The notes: generated by a model not told the origin, from the sequence alone. Positions 37,849 to 50,300 are shown, counted from the stretch's first letter. The stretch is DNA of 64,000 nucleotides from Tetrahymena thermophila SB210 (GCF_000189635.1 NW_002476157.1:682001-746000), one strand, 5' to 3'. Numbers and translations are program-made.

Positions 37849-40800
37849 ATGTCTCAAGCCAACGAACGTATTGAAACTTTAACTAAGCAAGTCAAAGAAT
37901 CAACACTTATTGCCGATGGTAAGCAATACCTTTCCATTAAATTTTTGATACTTTTTCTAGATAGCATAATTTTCTTATTTTTGTATTTTCTGAGATATCT
38001 TTATGTTTATTTTTAAAGGTTTATAAGCTTTAACTCATTCATTCATTCATACATACATATAAACAAGCATACCAATTACATAATATATTAAATAAGTTTA
38101 TTATTTTATATTAACCTTTACCTATAAATGAATAGAATTAAATCCTAAAAAGTCTTTAGAATTCTATAGATAAAAATCCACTATTTGCCCCAAATAAGTA
38201 GAAAATACAATCTATGGATATAATAGTCATTACATGAAGCGTGTCTATGAAGTCATTAAAAATAGTCCTTAGATTTTCAGACATCCTCATTTGGAAGAGT
38301 GGAGTAGAGAAGTTTACAGATATATGTCTTTCCGTTAATTAGTTCAATTCGATAAGGAAAAAAATATGAGCTATGAAGACTACAAGAAAGATCCTCATAT
38401 TGCCACTATTATGGGAACTGCTTTATACTAATGGAATGCCTCTCACTGCATTAAGCACGGTGTACACTTCTATCTTTATGCCAAAACTATTATAAACCTA
38501 GGAACCTAAAAGCACGAAAAATATGTCCAAAGATCAATAGATTTAAGTGATGTAGGTTCATTCTCATTGACAGAATTAGGTCATGGTTCTAATGTCCGTT
38601 CTATTTTAACTACTGCCACTTATGATACTGCCACAAATGAATTTATCATCAATACTCCTAATGATTTAGCTCTTAAATGGTGGATTGGTGCTACTGCTTA
38701 ACTCGCTAACCAAACTGTTGTTTGGGCCTAATTACTCCTTAATGGTGAAAATCATGGTGTCCATGCCTTCCTCGTACCCATCAGATCACTTGTAATATTT
38801 TAATTTCTTTCATAGTTCCAAAAATCCATTTCAAAAAAGTTTGTAGAACTAAAGTTAATTAATAATGACAACTTAAGAAAATAAAAATATCTAAGTAAAT
38901 AAATATATATTTTAATAATTTTAGGAAGATCATCAACCAATGCCTGGTGTTGTTATTGGAGACTGTGGTTCTAAGGTTGGTTTAGATGGTATCGATAATG
39001 GTTTCTTATAATTCACTAACTACAGAGTTCCTTATGACTCCTTACTTGACAAGTTCTCTTAAATTGAAGATGGAAAGTAAGAATTTATAAGTTTATTTAG
39101 TTTAGTTAATTTATAGTAAATACATCCTTGAAGTGGATTGTGCAAGATAGATCAAATTAAGAATAGCTCATATTTTGAATATTAATAATATTTAATAAAA
39201 CAAACTCCATAATTTATTTTAAAGCTGATCAAAAAAAGCCAAATTATTTGAATTTAACGAAAAAGATATTTTGTAAAGCGAATCATTAAATAATCAATTT
39301 TTTCTAAATTGACGCTTTTTCGAAAAGATATTTCTATCCATTTATTCTATTTATAAAAGATAAACAGAATTATAAATTAAATAATACATAAAAATAAAAG
39401 AATTTCATAATTACTTTCTTCTTTATTCCAATTACACATGTTATTTACAAAATTATTTAATAATTAATTAGATTCAAGACTTCAATTCCTAGTGCTGACA
39501 GACGTTTTGGTTTACAACTTGGATCTTTATCTGGTGGTAGAATTGTAATTAGTATGCATGCTGGCTCTAATGCTATGATGGCCTTGACTATTGCTACTAG
39601 ATATGCTTGTATTCGTAAGTAATTCGGTCTTCCTGGTCAACCTGAAAATTCCATTATTGAATATCCTTTGGTTTAATATAGACTTATGAGCTCTCTTGCC
39701 AAATATGCTGTCTAACAAGTTGCTGCTTTAAACCTCAACTAATTATGGGATCACAACTAAGAAAATGTCTTAGACTTAAAGAATAACTTAATCAATTAAC
39801 TCCATGCACAATCATCAGTCATGAAGGCTATTTGCTCATGGTAAGCTAAGGATATAATTTAAATCTCAAGAGAAATACTTGGTGGACATGGTTACTCTTC
39901 TTATAATAGAATTGGTATGCTCTACAGAGACAATGGTAATTTTTAAATAATTTATCTATGAAAAAAAATTAAAATAATTTTTGAAATATTAAAATAAATT
40001 CTTGTTGTTTTTTTTTAAATTAAATTTTATTTAAAAATAAATTTATTTAGATATTAACATTACTTGGGAAGGAGATAACAATGTTTTACTCTAATAAACT
40101 TCTAAATTCCTTTTAGACGCAGCAAGAACTTTGATGAAAGGCAAAGAAATTAAATATCCAACAATTAAATTCTTAACAGTAGAGCCCGTTGAAGGTTAAA
40201 AATGGGATGCCAAGGAAGTTGCTTAATTTAGAAACCCAGAAAATATTTTAAGAGCTATGGAATGGCGTGTTAACTTATTGCTTTAGAGATCTGGCTTGAA
40301 ATTACAAGAAAACCTTGGAAGCCATCCTGATCCTTTCGCTGCATGGAATGGAACATAAGTTTTCTACTTAAATAGCTTAGCCCTCGCTTATGGTGAAGTC
40401 TATCAAGCTCAAGAATTTATTTCAGCCCTTAACAAAATTCATCACGAACAAACAAAGGTAAATATTTATAATTTATATCAATAATTAAAATTAAATCTAA
40501 ATTAACTAATTATAGGAATTCATGTTGAATTTGTTCGAATTATGGGGATTGAATATTATTATCAATGATTTGGGTACTTTCAGAGAAGGAGATTTTGTTG
40601 AATCAGACACTGCTAAGTAAATGAAGGACAGAGTTGTTGAACTTATCAAGTAATAATTTTAATTTTTTTCTTTTGAAAGGAATTTAATTTATTTTAATTT
40701 TAATTAATAGAGCCTTAAAGGATGAAGCTATTGGTTTCTTAGATGTTGTTTGCCCTCCTGATCATATCTTAGGTTCTCCCTTTGGTGCTAAAGACGGTGA

Positions 40801-40894
40801 TATCTACAATAAATATCTCACCTACGTTAGAGGTGCTAAAAATTCTTACAGTAGAGTTGACTGGTGGAATGAAATTCATCCTAAGAAATAGTGA
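37849..40894 (+). CDS. Acyl-CoA oxidase
   Basis: 688 aa in seven exons: 37849-37918, 38136-38791, 38925-39076, 39472-39935, 40051-40457, 40516-40649 and 40711-40894. The total is a whole number of codons, TGA at 40892. It should oxidise fatty acyl-CoA to trans-2-enoyl-CoA with FAD, passing electrons to O2 (peroxisomal beta-oxidation, first step). Family marks: [12 protein letters not shown] near residue 166-177 (FAD/acyl binding region), [45 protein letters not shown], and [15 protein letters not shown], where Glu454 aligns with the catalytic base in FEGEN of animal enzymes. Length fits the family (~660-700). The protein ends NEIHPKKQ, so no SKL-type peroxisomal signal is visible, nor an N-terminal PTS2. 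Codon use is that of a well expressed gene, richer in C-ending codons than its neighbours. Confidence 0.95.
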
Positions 40895-42131
40895 AAAAAT
40901 AAAAAATTAACTTATTTAAAATAAAATCTAAAAAATTAAAAAATAAATTATTACAAATCAAGATAATTAATAAAAAATAAATACACTAAAATACAATTTA
41001 ACTTTATTATTATTTTTATACATCTACACTCATGTAACTAAATTTTAGCTCTTCATTTATTCATTAATTCAGTCAATCAGTCATTCATCGATTCTTTAAT
41101 TTCATTTAGAATAAATATTCTTAAATCTGTTTTTTTCTATTTATTCAACAACAAAATGATTTAATTCATTAAATTAATCTGGAATATTTGTTAAAAACAA
41201 ATATATTTTTTAATTTTAATTTCTTTTGTGACAAAATAAAATAAGAAAGATGTTTTTGCTTTCTTTTTTTCTTAATTAATTTTATTTTTCTGGTAAATAA
41301 CAGCTCTTAATAAAATTTACTTACTTATTTTAAGATTAAATTAAATAAGGCTATTGATCAGATTTTTTCATGTGAAATAAATAAATTGATTACCGCAGAT
41401 TGCTGCTTTATAGATAGAATTTATTTATCTTACGACTAATACATACATATTAGCTATTGATCTATTCTTTAAACTTTGAACTAATTATACATTTTTTTCG
41501 TTTTTGTTATTTAATAAAAACTTATTAAAGTAGTCCAATTATTTAAGATAAGTAATTAGTATTAATGCAAAAATATTCAGAAGATTTTGAAGACATCTTA
41601 GTTAAATAAGAGTATATACTTTCATTTGTAGGAATCAAAAATAAAAATAGACTTTAATTTCACCAATAAATTTTATTAGCTCCTATTAAATATGAGATCA
41701 TCAAAATTTATTTATTTATTTTATAAAATCGTCAATCATCTATTCTTATTACACTACTAATCAATTTATTTATAAATATGTCAATAAATCAATATTGAAT
41801 TTGTGTGAAGAATACATTAATTATTTCTACTAAATTAATTAATTAATTTTTTAACAATTAATTGACTAATTAATTAATTATTTGTATAAAAGCCAAGCAA
41901 AAGGTTTTGATTAATATTTTTTATTATCTTAAAATTCTACTAATATATAAATAAAACAAAAATAGACAACATTCATTAAAATATATTGCATAAAGCAAGA
42001 AGGTGCAGATAATCCTATTAGTTAGCTCAAAGTCATCTTATAAATTAGCAATACAACATATAGCTTAAACTTAAAGAATATAGTTATAATCATTTGAAGA
42101 CATTCCATCCAGTTTATATTAATAAGAAAAT
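40895..42131. other. AT-rich intergenic stretch
   Basis: 3' flank of the acyl-CoA oxidase gene and 5' flank of the Cdh1-like gene. No RNA gene or reading frame of coding composition seen. Confidence 0.5.
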
Positions 42132-44921
42132 ATGAATTGCCTTAGGAATCTATAAAACAGCAATCCTGCTAATAGAAAAGAAAGTCTTGACTACAGTCCT
42201 ATAAATGAAAAAAAATCTAACTCTTAAAATGTAGAGAGCTAAAAATACCTTTCTCCCTAACAGCTAGGGTAAAGCTATTCTACTTAGCCCAGTTTTAGAA
42301 GTCCTATGAGCGGTGAGAACAGCAGTTGCTGCTAAAACTAATAATAAATCAGTTTTGTATAGCAAGCACATCCGTCTCTTCCTTGTTTTGAAGAAGAATT
42401 TGAATATTCGCCTGCTGAGGGTATTTGTACTCCCTAAAATGGAAATAATAAAGATAGCACTACTAAATAATTATGCGAATAAGCATCTTCCTTTTCTTAG
42501 AAATCAGAATACTCCATACAGCTCTTCAACTAGTAAACATTATTTAACTTTTTACAAAAAATGAGATTTTAATTCAGCATCTTAATGCTAAAATCCTCAC
42601 ATAATTCTAAAGCTTATGAACGATATTTCTATTTAAAAAATGAATTAAAGTTATAATCTTTAATGATATTAAAAAATTTTTCTCTTTTAAATCTTAATGA
42701 TTCAATGAATAAATATGTGAGTTGTATGAGTATTTTATTTAATATGAAAATATTTAATATTAGGTTGAGTGAATAATTCAGTAATATAAGCTTAGAAGAT
42801 CAAACAATAGGAAGTCCCTTGTAAAACAACAGCTCATACTTTTAAGAAAAATCTCAGAATAGTGAATAGAATTTTTACAATATGAGTGACACATTTTTAA
42901 ATAGTACACAGAATAGCAAGACTCCTTATGGAATTAGAAATTAATATATAGAAAACCCAGATATTGAGTTCTTTTTGAAGAAAGGAATTATGAGTGCTCG
43001 CTATACTAATTCTAATGCTTTTGTCAAAAGAAACGACCAATAATCTACACCTAAAGATCAGGATGGAATGGAAGAGAGTTTTGATGAGATTATTACTAAG
43101 TTTGATGAAGCATTGGAAGTTTCAGATTTTACTCAGAAGGTAAAATAAGATGATTTGGTGATGCAAATTCCTTTGTAAACTCCTAAAAGTCAAAGAAAAT
43201 TAAAGGAAGATGACTGGAAAGAAAATTTTAGTTCTCCTGAGAGATTGAGTCTTTAGACAAGCTTATTTAGTAAAAATAAAACATAATTTGATAATTAACT
43301 TTGCACTCTATCAAATAATAATTAAGCCATTCCTAGCATTTGGAAAAGCTCTAAGTAGAAATTCAATAAAAAAAAATCTGATCGTTTTATTCCTAATCGT
43401 AAAACATCAAAGTTATCTATTGCACTCACATCTGCGCATGAAATTAAAGATGAAAATGAAAACAAGAATTTCTTTAAAGGCGAATTTTACGATAAGTAAT
43501 CTTAAGTTTCTATTGAAGAACTCTATAAATCTCACATTTTGGGAATATCAAACAATAATTAAAAAACTCCCTTCGGTATTTCGTCTTCTTAATTTTCACA
43601 ATATTTTGCAAACCATGGAAGTGCCATGATTCCACCAAGATATGTAAACAATTCTTCCTAAGAAGTAGAGCGCTCAAATAATACTCCCCACTTACCAATT
43701 TACTTAAACCAAGACGAAAATGAAGTGTCTCAAACAATTCAGAGCTTCTCTAATTAAAATATTTTAAGATTTAAGGATTCTCCTTAGAAGAACAAATAAG
43801 ATATTGGAAAGTTCCTACCTGAATATTCTAACAAGTATAGCTTAATTGATAATTAAAACTCTTGCATATTTGATTTTAAGAGAAAAGAAACTCGTAAAAT
43901 AAACAAAATTCCTTTTAAAGTTTTGGATGCACCATCACTATAAGACGACTTTTATCTAAACCTAGTAGATTGGTCTAGCACTAACATTTTAGCTGTTGCT
44001 TTAGGTTCTTGCGTTTATCTGTGGAAGGCAGACAACAACAAGGTTATTAAATTTTGTGATTTAGGTTCTACAACTGTCACTAGTGTTGCATGGCATCCAA
44101 AAGGCCATCAACTTTCTCTTGGCACATCTGCTGGATAGGTCTAAGTCTGGGATGCGAACAGCTTAAAAATGTTAAGATCCTACAATGATCATATTGTTAG
44201 AGTTGGTTCTCTTTCATGGTCAACGTCTCTTTTAGCATGTGGTTCAAGAGATAAAACAATATCTCTTAGAGACTAAAGAGATGATAATTCAATAGTAAGA
44301 ACATTTAAAGAACATAAATAAGAAGTCTGTGGACTGAAATGGAGTTTCGACGAGCAATACCTAGCTTCTGGTGGAAATGATAATAAATTATTTGTTTGGA
44401 ATAATCACTCTACTATTCCCATTTGTAAATTTACTTAGCACACAGCTGCAGTGAAGGCAATAGCATGGTCTCCACACTAGCATGGTAATTATATATTTTT
44501 TTTTTTGAGTTTTAATTGATAAAAAACAATATAAATTTTAGGTTTACTTGCTTCTGGTGGTGGTACTCAAGATAGATGCATAAGATTCTGGAATACATAA
44601 ACAAGCACAATGCTCGATTATATAGACACTTAATCATAAGTTTGTAATTTAATGTTTGGCAAAACAGAAAATGAAATTGTGAGCACCCATGGATATTCGC
44701 TTAACTAAATAGTTGTTTGGAAATATCCTTCCTTACAAAAAATTGCAGAGCTTACTGGACACACATCTAGAGTACTTTTCTTGGCAATGAGTCCCGATGG
44801 CTAAACAATAGTGACAGGAGCTGGAGATGAAACTCTGAGATTTTGGAAGGTTTTCCCTTCAGTAAATGATGGTTACAAACCCCCAAGTGTATTAGTAAAT
44901 GATATTAGAGATCTAAGATGA
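42132..44921 (+). CDS. Cdc20/Cdh1-family APC/C activator, WD40 protein
   Basis: 872 aa in three exons: 42132-42649, 42764-44484 and 44542-44921; lengths sum to whole codons. Proteins of this family bind the anaphase-promoting complex and recruit D-box or KEN-box substrates for ubiquitination in mitosis and G1. The C-box, needed for APC/C binding, is visible as SDRFIPNRK at residues ~378-386. The seven-bladed WD40 domain starts at ~554 with the family opening [19 protein letters not shown]. It contains [20 protein letters not shown], repeated W(S/H)xx and GSRDK/GGNDN motifs, and [16 protein letters not shown]. The chain ends NDIRDLR rather than in the usual terminal Ile-Arg. The KVLDAP opening fits Cdh1/Fzr better than Cdc20. 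The long Ser/Asn/Gln-rich N-terminal part (~550 aa) is unusual. The first intron is the only join that keeps frame. Confidence 0.92.
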
Positions 44922-45632
44922 ATTATAATTCAATCTTTATAAAAAAATGAAAATTTTTTATTTCAAAATAACTTTTTAAATAAAAGGAATAAATAAATAA
45001 CAACAATATTCTCCTTCTTTTCCTTTTACAGCTTATTCAAATTTAAAAATATAAAATGAACATCACTTATGTTTAAATAAAACTACTAAAAAGTAAACAA
45101 AAAAATAAATATTTAAACAAATATAAATAAATAAATAAACTAATAACTATCTAATCAATCAACTAAATTCTTCATAATATAAAATTATAAGCAAATATGA
45201 CTAATATTAGTTCTAAATATATATAATATACTATCTTATATAATATAAACTATACATCAATTTATAAAAAAAATAAATAAATTATTATAAATCAATACTC
45301 TTTCTTATACATTTTTATTCTTTCTAGATTTATAAATTTCTTATTAATTGAAAATCATACTTTGTAAATTTTTTTTTATACTGAGTTTATAAATTTGTTT
45401 AATCTTTTTATTTTCAAAAATTTTTAAAAAAATTTTGAATATTTTCTTTTTTTTATAAATAATTTAATTGAAATTTTTTGATATGCATGAAAATGATGTT
45501 TTTTTGAGTTACTCTAGCTATAAATAAAAAATATACCAAACAAATAATTTTTTGCTAATACTAATACTAAGTTTATATTATTTTAGATGTTTGATCAAAT
45601 TTTTTGTAAAAACTTAGCTTATTTATATATAT
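44922..45632. other. AT-rich intergenic stretch
   Basis: 3' flank of the Cdh1-like gene. It matches 48784-49168 in part; the left copy is longer. No gene seen. Confidence 0.5.
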
Positions 45633-45848
45633 CAAGGATGAGGAGATCTTACACAGTAATAGGCAGTAGAAAATACGTCTTTAGAACATTAGAGCCCTGG
45701 ACAGATCATTCTTAAAGCATAAATTATTTTCTGAGGTACAAGTATCGCTTTCTAAATACCTTTCAGGACTATAAAAAAGCAAATATATTACTAAAATTAA
45801 AGCTCCAAACAAAAGCAATGCTAAACTTACTATTTTTTGAATATCCAT
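45633..45848 (-). pseudogene. Small Cys-rich membrane-anchored protein, frameshifted copy
   Basis: Paralog of the intact gene at 49169-49387. The start (MDIQKIVSLALLLFGAL) with its hydrophobic N-terminal segment is intact, as are the first two Cys positions. At about 45707, just before the vicinal Cys pair, two bases present in the other copy are missing. The frame then leaves the Cys-rich tail and runs on without a nearby stop. The downstream sequence still matches in the old frame up to the TGA at 45633. Either this copy is dead or an unresolved sequencing error is present. Confidence 0.7.
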
Positions 45849-46541
45849 TTTTAAGTTGAATTCTTATTTATTTATTGATTTACTTATTTTTTTATAATTT
45901 ATGTTTATAAAAGATAGAAACATCGAATTCCAACTTGAATATAAATATTTTGATAAAATAAAAAAATTTTTTAAAGTTATTTTGAAAATTTTGTCATATT
46001 AAAAATAATGAATGTATATCTGATGGTGAAAAATAATTTAATTAATTAAAAAAGAATTTAATTGTAACAAAGGAAATTAATTATTATAAATTATAATAAA
46101 TCACTGAGATAAAATATCCTTATGTATTTACTTTTAGCTTTGAATATTTTTTTATTTTTATTTGAATTATAATTTTTTTAAAATTTATTTTAAAAAAATA
46201 ATATTTATTAATTAAAGAAATAAATTATAATTTAAAATCATAAATTTTTCCCTTTAAATACAGTATAAATGTTAATGAATTTTCGATTTAAAATGAATAT
46301 TTTAGCACTATTTGTATTGTTTGAAAGTAGTAAATAAACTTTTGCAAAAATTTACTTAAAGAAAGTAAAAAAATTCTTAAGCTTTAAAAAAATAAATTTG
46401 TAAGTAAAATCTGTTATTGTAAAATTATTTGAAGTTTACAATTTTAAACATCAAAATATAATGGCAAACAAAGAAAGCAGAAAAATATAATTTAAAAGTA
46501 TTTATTTATTTATGTGCAATATTTTTAATTGTGTTTGTAAA
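45849..46541. other. AT-rich intergenic stretch
   Basis: Spacer between the Cys-rich gene and the 255-aa gene, matching 49388-50300. The latter carries about 200 extra bases. No gene seen. Confidence 0.5.
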
Positions 46542-47309
46542 TCAATCTATACTTTTTAGAGATTAGATTTTTTTTATTTTTAGATAATACATATCTCCAA
46601 ATACACTGTTGCTTGTTAGATCTTAAGGATAGCATTCTTCTACTTTTTATTGAAGGAAGGTATCAGGACATAATGAAGATGTTAACATTAATTCTTAGAG
46701 GTTATTTGAAATATTTGCGTTTAGTAACAGAACATCATTTTATACTTGAGAAATATCTGTTTTGTTTAGTGATCTTAATTTTTATTCATTTTTCAACTGA
46801 ACTAAATATTTATTTTTAATAAGTTTAGATTTACTAACAGATTTAGACAAATAGATAGTACCTCCAAAATACATCATCAAATTAATTGTTATTATGTCTT
46901 CATTAAGATAATCAAGTCCAAATATATTTTCAAATTCATACTTCTTTTAAGTTTCGCAAGAATATAAAAAACATTTGAGACCATCAATTATGTTTTAAAA
47001 TCCATATTCAAACTATCCTTATCTAAAATATATACTTTCTTCTATTGATTATTTCAAAAAATTTTTAGCATTTTTAGATACATCCTTCTAGCAATCATAA
47101 AAAATACCTGCAATAAAATAATTTTTATTATTTAATCTTCCGTTAATCTCAACATTTTTTTCTTTTTAAAATTAGTTTAAATCAAAAAATATAAATTATT
47201 TTCTATTATCAGTCTTTTTCCTATACTAGTAAGCAAATTCATAATCAATTTCTCCTTTTTTTTCTTTAATAATCTCCAAAAATGTTTATTACAAAATATA
47301 GCAGCCCAT
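46542..47309 (-). CDS. Orphan 255-aa protein (intact copy)
   Basis: One open frame of 256 codons from ATG at 47309 (MGCYILQQTFLEIIKEKKG) to TGA at 46542-46544. It contains FIAGIFYDCQKDVSKNAKNF, QFEYGFQNIIDGLKCFLYSC, ITINLMMYFGGTIYLSKSVS and CPDTFLQQKVEECYPQD. There is no signal peptide or clear membrane span. It has several Cys. The frame can be extended upstream without a stop for about 20 codons, so an earlier start or exon is possible. The paralog at 50301-51060 is broken by one inserted base; third-position-type differences between the copies suggest past selection. I do not recognise the family. Confidence 0.7.
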
Positions 47310-47939
47310 ATTTTTTTACTTTTTGATTAAGATTAATTTTACTTTTTAAAATATTAAACAATTAATTGACACTTTCGCTTTTTAATATGTACAAAACAGA
47401 AAATTTTGATGAGGCAAAAATTATATTAATAAGTATTAATTTTTTTCATCTTTTAAACAATAATTTCTTCACAAACAATAAATAGTTATGAATAGTATCA
47501 ATTCTAAGATTTTAAAATTTTAGTAAAGTAAGGAAACAAACCATATTTTGAGAGGTTAATTATAATCAAATTTAATAAATTTTATTCTCCATCAATAATG
47601 TTTAACATGTATAGAGTTTATAAATTTACTTTTGCTGAAAATAAATAATTTCATACTATAGAAAATTATATTGATATTTTAAACATGATATATAGAAAAG
47701 AAAAATAATCAGAAAAGATTGAAAATTAATTCTTTTATATAAGAATATGCGTCTCTTTCAATTTATTAATTTTATAATTTATAATAAATAACCAAAAAAG
47801 TACTATTTCACAATAAATAAATGATAGATTACATATAAAATCATAATTAAGTTTATCTACCTGATTTAATCCTAATTTAATATCTAAATATCTAAATAAC
47901 ATGGAAATATGCATCTAGATTTCTTAAATTATTTAGACA
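47310..47939. other. AT-rich intergenic stretch
   Basis: Upstream of the 255-aa gene. It matches 51061-51714 closely and has no feature I can name. Confidence 0.5.
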
Positions 47940-48287
47940 ATATTCTATTTAAACACTCTTAATTGAAAAGGTTTTATCATGAATGTACCTTCTTCTATTT
48001 AATAGAATCGTAATATTTTTTTTAATAAAGCGTATCTAAATATTTATAATTTTACATATTTCTTTTTAACAGTGATCTTATTATGACTGATAAACCTTGT
48101 CATGATTGCCTGTCCACTTCATTTGTTTTTCAGACCAGCTTTTTTTGCTCTAGTTAGCTGTATAAGTGAGCTCTTCTAAACTTAAAATTCTAAGAGATAC
48201 TAAATTAAGCAGAAGATATATCATTTAGATTTTAAAACTTCAGTGAATAGTAATTTTTATATGCTATCAAGTATACTCTCAGATAAA
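47940..48287 (-). pseudogene. Alpha-mannosidase 3' fragment
   Basis: Matches the last two exons of the mannosidase at 51715-55407: ENQNIYLRVYL then, after a 2-base deletion that breaks the frame, LTAN and KSWSEKQMKW; after the same final intron, IKPFQLRVFK. The right edge (48287) is the duplication breakpoint, so no 5' part exists. The original TGA is also lost. Confidence 0.85.
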
Positions 48288-48290
48288 TAT

Positions 48291-48783
48291 TTTGTCTTCT
48301 TCCTAATTTTCACAATACTTTGCATGGAAGTACCTTGATTATACCAAGATATGCAAACAACTCTTCCTAAGAAATAGAGCTCTCAAACAATACTCCTCAC
48401 CTACCAATTTACTTAAATCAAGACGAAAATGAAGTGTCTAAAACAATTCAGAGCTTCTCTAATTAAAATATTTTAAGGTTTAAGGATTTTCCTTAAAAGA
48501 ACAAATAAGATATTGGAAATTTCCTGACTGAGTATTCTAACAAATGTAAATTAGCTTAGCAGTCATAAGTTTGTAATTTAATGTTTGGCAAAACTGAAAA
48601 TGAGGAAATAACCTTCCTTAAAAAAAATTGCAGAGCTTACTGGAAACACATCAAGAGTACTCTTCTACAATAGTAACAGGAGCTGTAGATGAAACTCTGA
48701 AATTTTGGAAGGTTTTCCCTTCAGTAAATTATGGTTACAAAACCCCAAGTTTATTAGTAAATGATATTAGAGACCTAAAATGA
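48291..48783 (+). pseudogene. Cdc20/Cdh1 fragment with internal deletions
   Basis: The first ~250 bases match 43577-43835 of the Cdh1-like gene (including PRYANNSSQE and [13 protein letters not shown]). Then a large deletion removes most of the WD40 repeats. It resumes with [11 protein letters not shown] and, after further deletions, the C-terminal FWKVFPSVN and NDIRDL with the final TGA at 48781. A working propeller cannot be formed. Confidence 0.88.
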
Positions 48784-49168
48784 TTTATAAAATAAATAAA
48801 TAAATTATTAAAGATTAATACTATTTATAACACATTTTTATTTTTTATAGATTAAAAAAATTCCTATTAATTGAAAATAATTTGTTGTAATTTTCTTTTT
48901 CTACTGAGTTTATAAATTATTTAATATTTTTATTTTCAACAGTTTTTATAAAATTCTGTTAAGTTTATTTGATAAATAATTTTATTGAAATTTTTTTATA
49001 TCCATAAAAATGATGTTTTTTTTAAGTTACTGTATCTTTTAATAAAAAATATATCAAACAACAAATTTTTGCTAAAACTAATATGAAATTTCTATTATTT
49101 TAGATTTTTGATCAACTTTATAGTAAAAACTTAGCATTGAATTATAATTATTAGCTTATTTATATAGA
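48784..49168. other. AT-rich intergenic stretch
   Basis: Spacer between the Cdc20 fragment and the small Cys-rich gene; a shorter match of 44922-45632. Confidence 0.5.
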
Positions 49169-49387
49169 TCAAGGATGAGGAGATCTCACACAGTAATAGG
49201 CAGTAGAAAATAAGTCTTTAGAACATTAGAGCCCTTGACAACAATCATTCTTAAAGCATAAATTATTTTCTGAGGTACAAGTATCGCTTTCTAAATACCT
49301 TTCAGAACTATTAAAAAGAAAATAGGTTGCTAACATTAAAGCTCCAAGCATAAGCAATGCTAAACTTACTATTTTTTGAATATTCAT
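49169..49387 (-). CDS. Small Cys-rich membrane-anchored or secreted protein (72 aa)
   Basis: 73 codons from ATG at 49387 to TGA at 49169-49171. Residues ~5-27 (VSLALLMLGALMLATYF) are a signal peptide or membrane anchor. The tail after SSERYLESD has six Cys spaced C-x6-C-x4-CC-x4-C-x10-C, with KNDCCQGLQC at its centre. This spacing fits the inhibitor-cystine-knot (knottin) pattern; such folds occur in protease inhibitors, defence peptides and channel ligands, and the fold alone does not give a function. No propeptide cleavage site is evident. The paralog at 45633-45848 is frameshifted. Too short for confident assignment, but base composition and the broken twin's shared start support a gene. 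Confidence 0.6.
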
Positions 49388-50300
49388 TTTCAAGTTGAAT
49401 TCTTATTTATTTATTAATTTTTTTTCAATTAATGTTTATAAATGATAGGAGCATCGAATTTATTTCAATTAGAATATAAATATTTTGATACAATAAAAAA
49501 TTTTTTATAATTTTAATTTATTTTTAAAATTTGTGTTATATTTAATATGATGAATCTTTTTTTTATGGTAAAAAATAATTCAATTAATTAAAAAAGAATT
49601 TAATTGTAACAAAGGAAATTAATTTTTTATAGATTATAATCAATCATTCAGATAAAATATTCTGATGTATTTACTTTTAGCTTTAAATGTTTTTTTATTT
49701 ATTTGAATTGTAAATTTTTTAATATTTATTAGTTAAAGAAATAAATTATAATTTAAAATCATAAATTTTTCCTTTTAAAGACAAAAATTATATTTTTCAT
49801 CTCATAAATGTCAATGAATTTTCTATTTAGAATGAATATTTTAGCAGTATTTGTATTTTTTGAAGGTAGTAAATAAACTTTTGCTAAAATTTACTTAAAG
49901 AAAGTAGTAAGATTTAAATATATAATAAAAAATTAGATCAAATATTGTCTAAAATAAATTTAATAATAAATAATTAGGGTTCTTCATTTTTATTTTAAAA
50001 TAGAATTCCAATATTTTTTGTTAATTTTTTTTTTTTAAAAACTAAAAAAAATATTTTTAAAATAAAATAGTAATTAAACATTTATATTTAATTCTCAACT
50101 AATTTTCTTTTTTTACTATCAAAATTGCTAATGCTTTAAAAATAAATTTGTAAGTAAAATCTATTATAGTAAAATTATTTGAAGTTTAATCTAATCACAA
50201 TTTTAAACATCAAAATATTAAGGTAAACAAATAAATCAGAAAAATATAATTTAAAAGTATTTATTTATTTATGTGCAATATTTTAAATTGTGTTTGTAAA
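49388..50300. other. AT-rich intergenic stretch
   Basis: Matches 45849-46541. An extra segment near 49910-50110 is absent from the left copy. No gene seen. Confidence 0.5.

Larger units (their letters stand above)
43577..48290. repeat. Second tandem duplication, left copy
   Basis: Runs from inside the Cdh1-like gene through the small Cys-rich gene and the 255-aa orphan to a 3' fragment of alpha-mannosidase. The same order recurs at 48291-52084. The join at 48288-48294 passes directly from mannosidase sequence to Cdc20 sequence, with a shared TATTTnG at the break. Confidence 0.85.

Noticed and set aside
43288-43629. 113-aa ORF, and the opposite-strand 75-aa ORF at 43510
   Set aside because: Both are off-frame shadows of the Cdh1-like coding exon, which reads through TAA/TAG in another frame.
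46613-46819. 68-aa plus-strand ORF
   Set aside because: Antisense to the 255-aa orphan, which has better composition and a counterpart in the other block.
48083-48166. 28-codon ORF (MTDKPCHDC) repeated near 51871
   Set aside because: It lies antisense to mannosidase exon 8 and its fragment, so conservation between copies is explained by the duplication.
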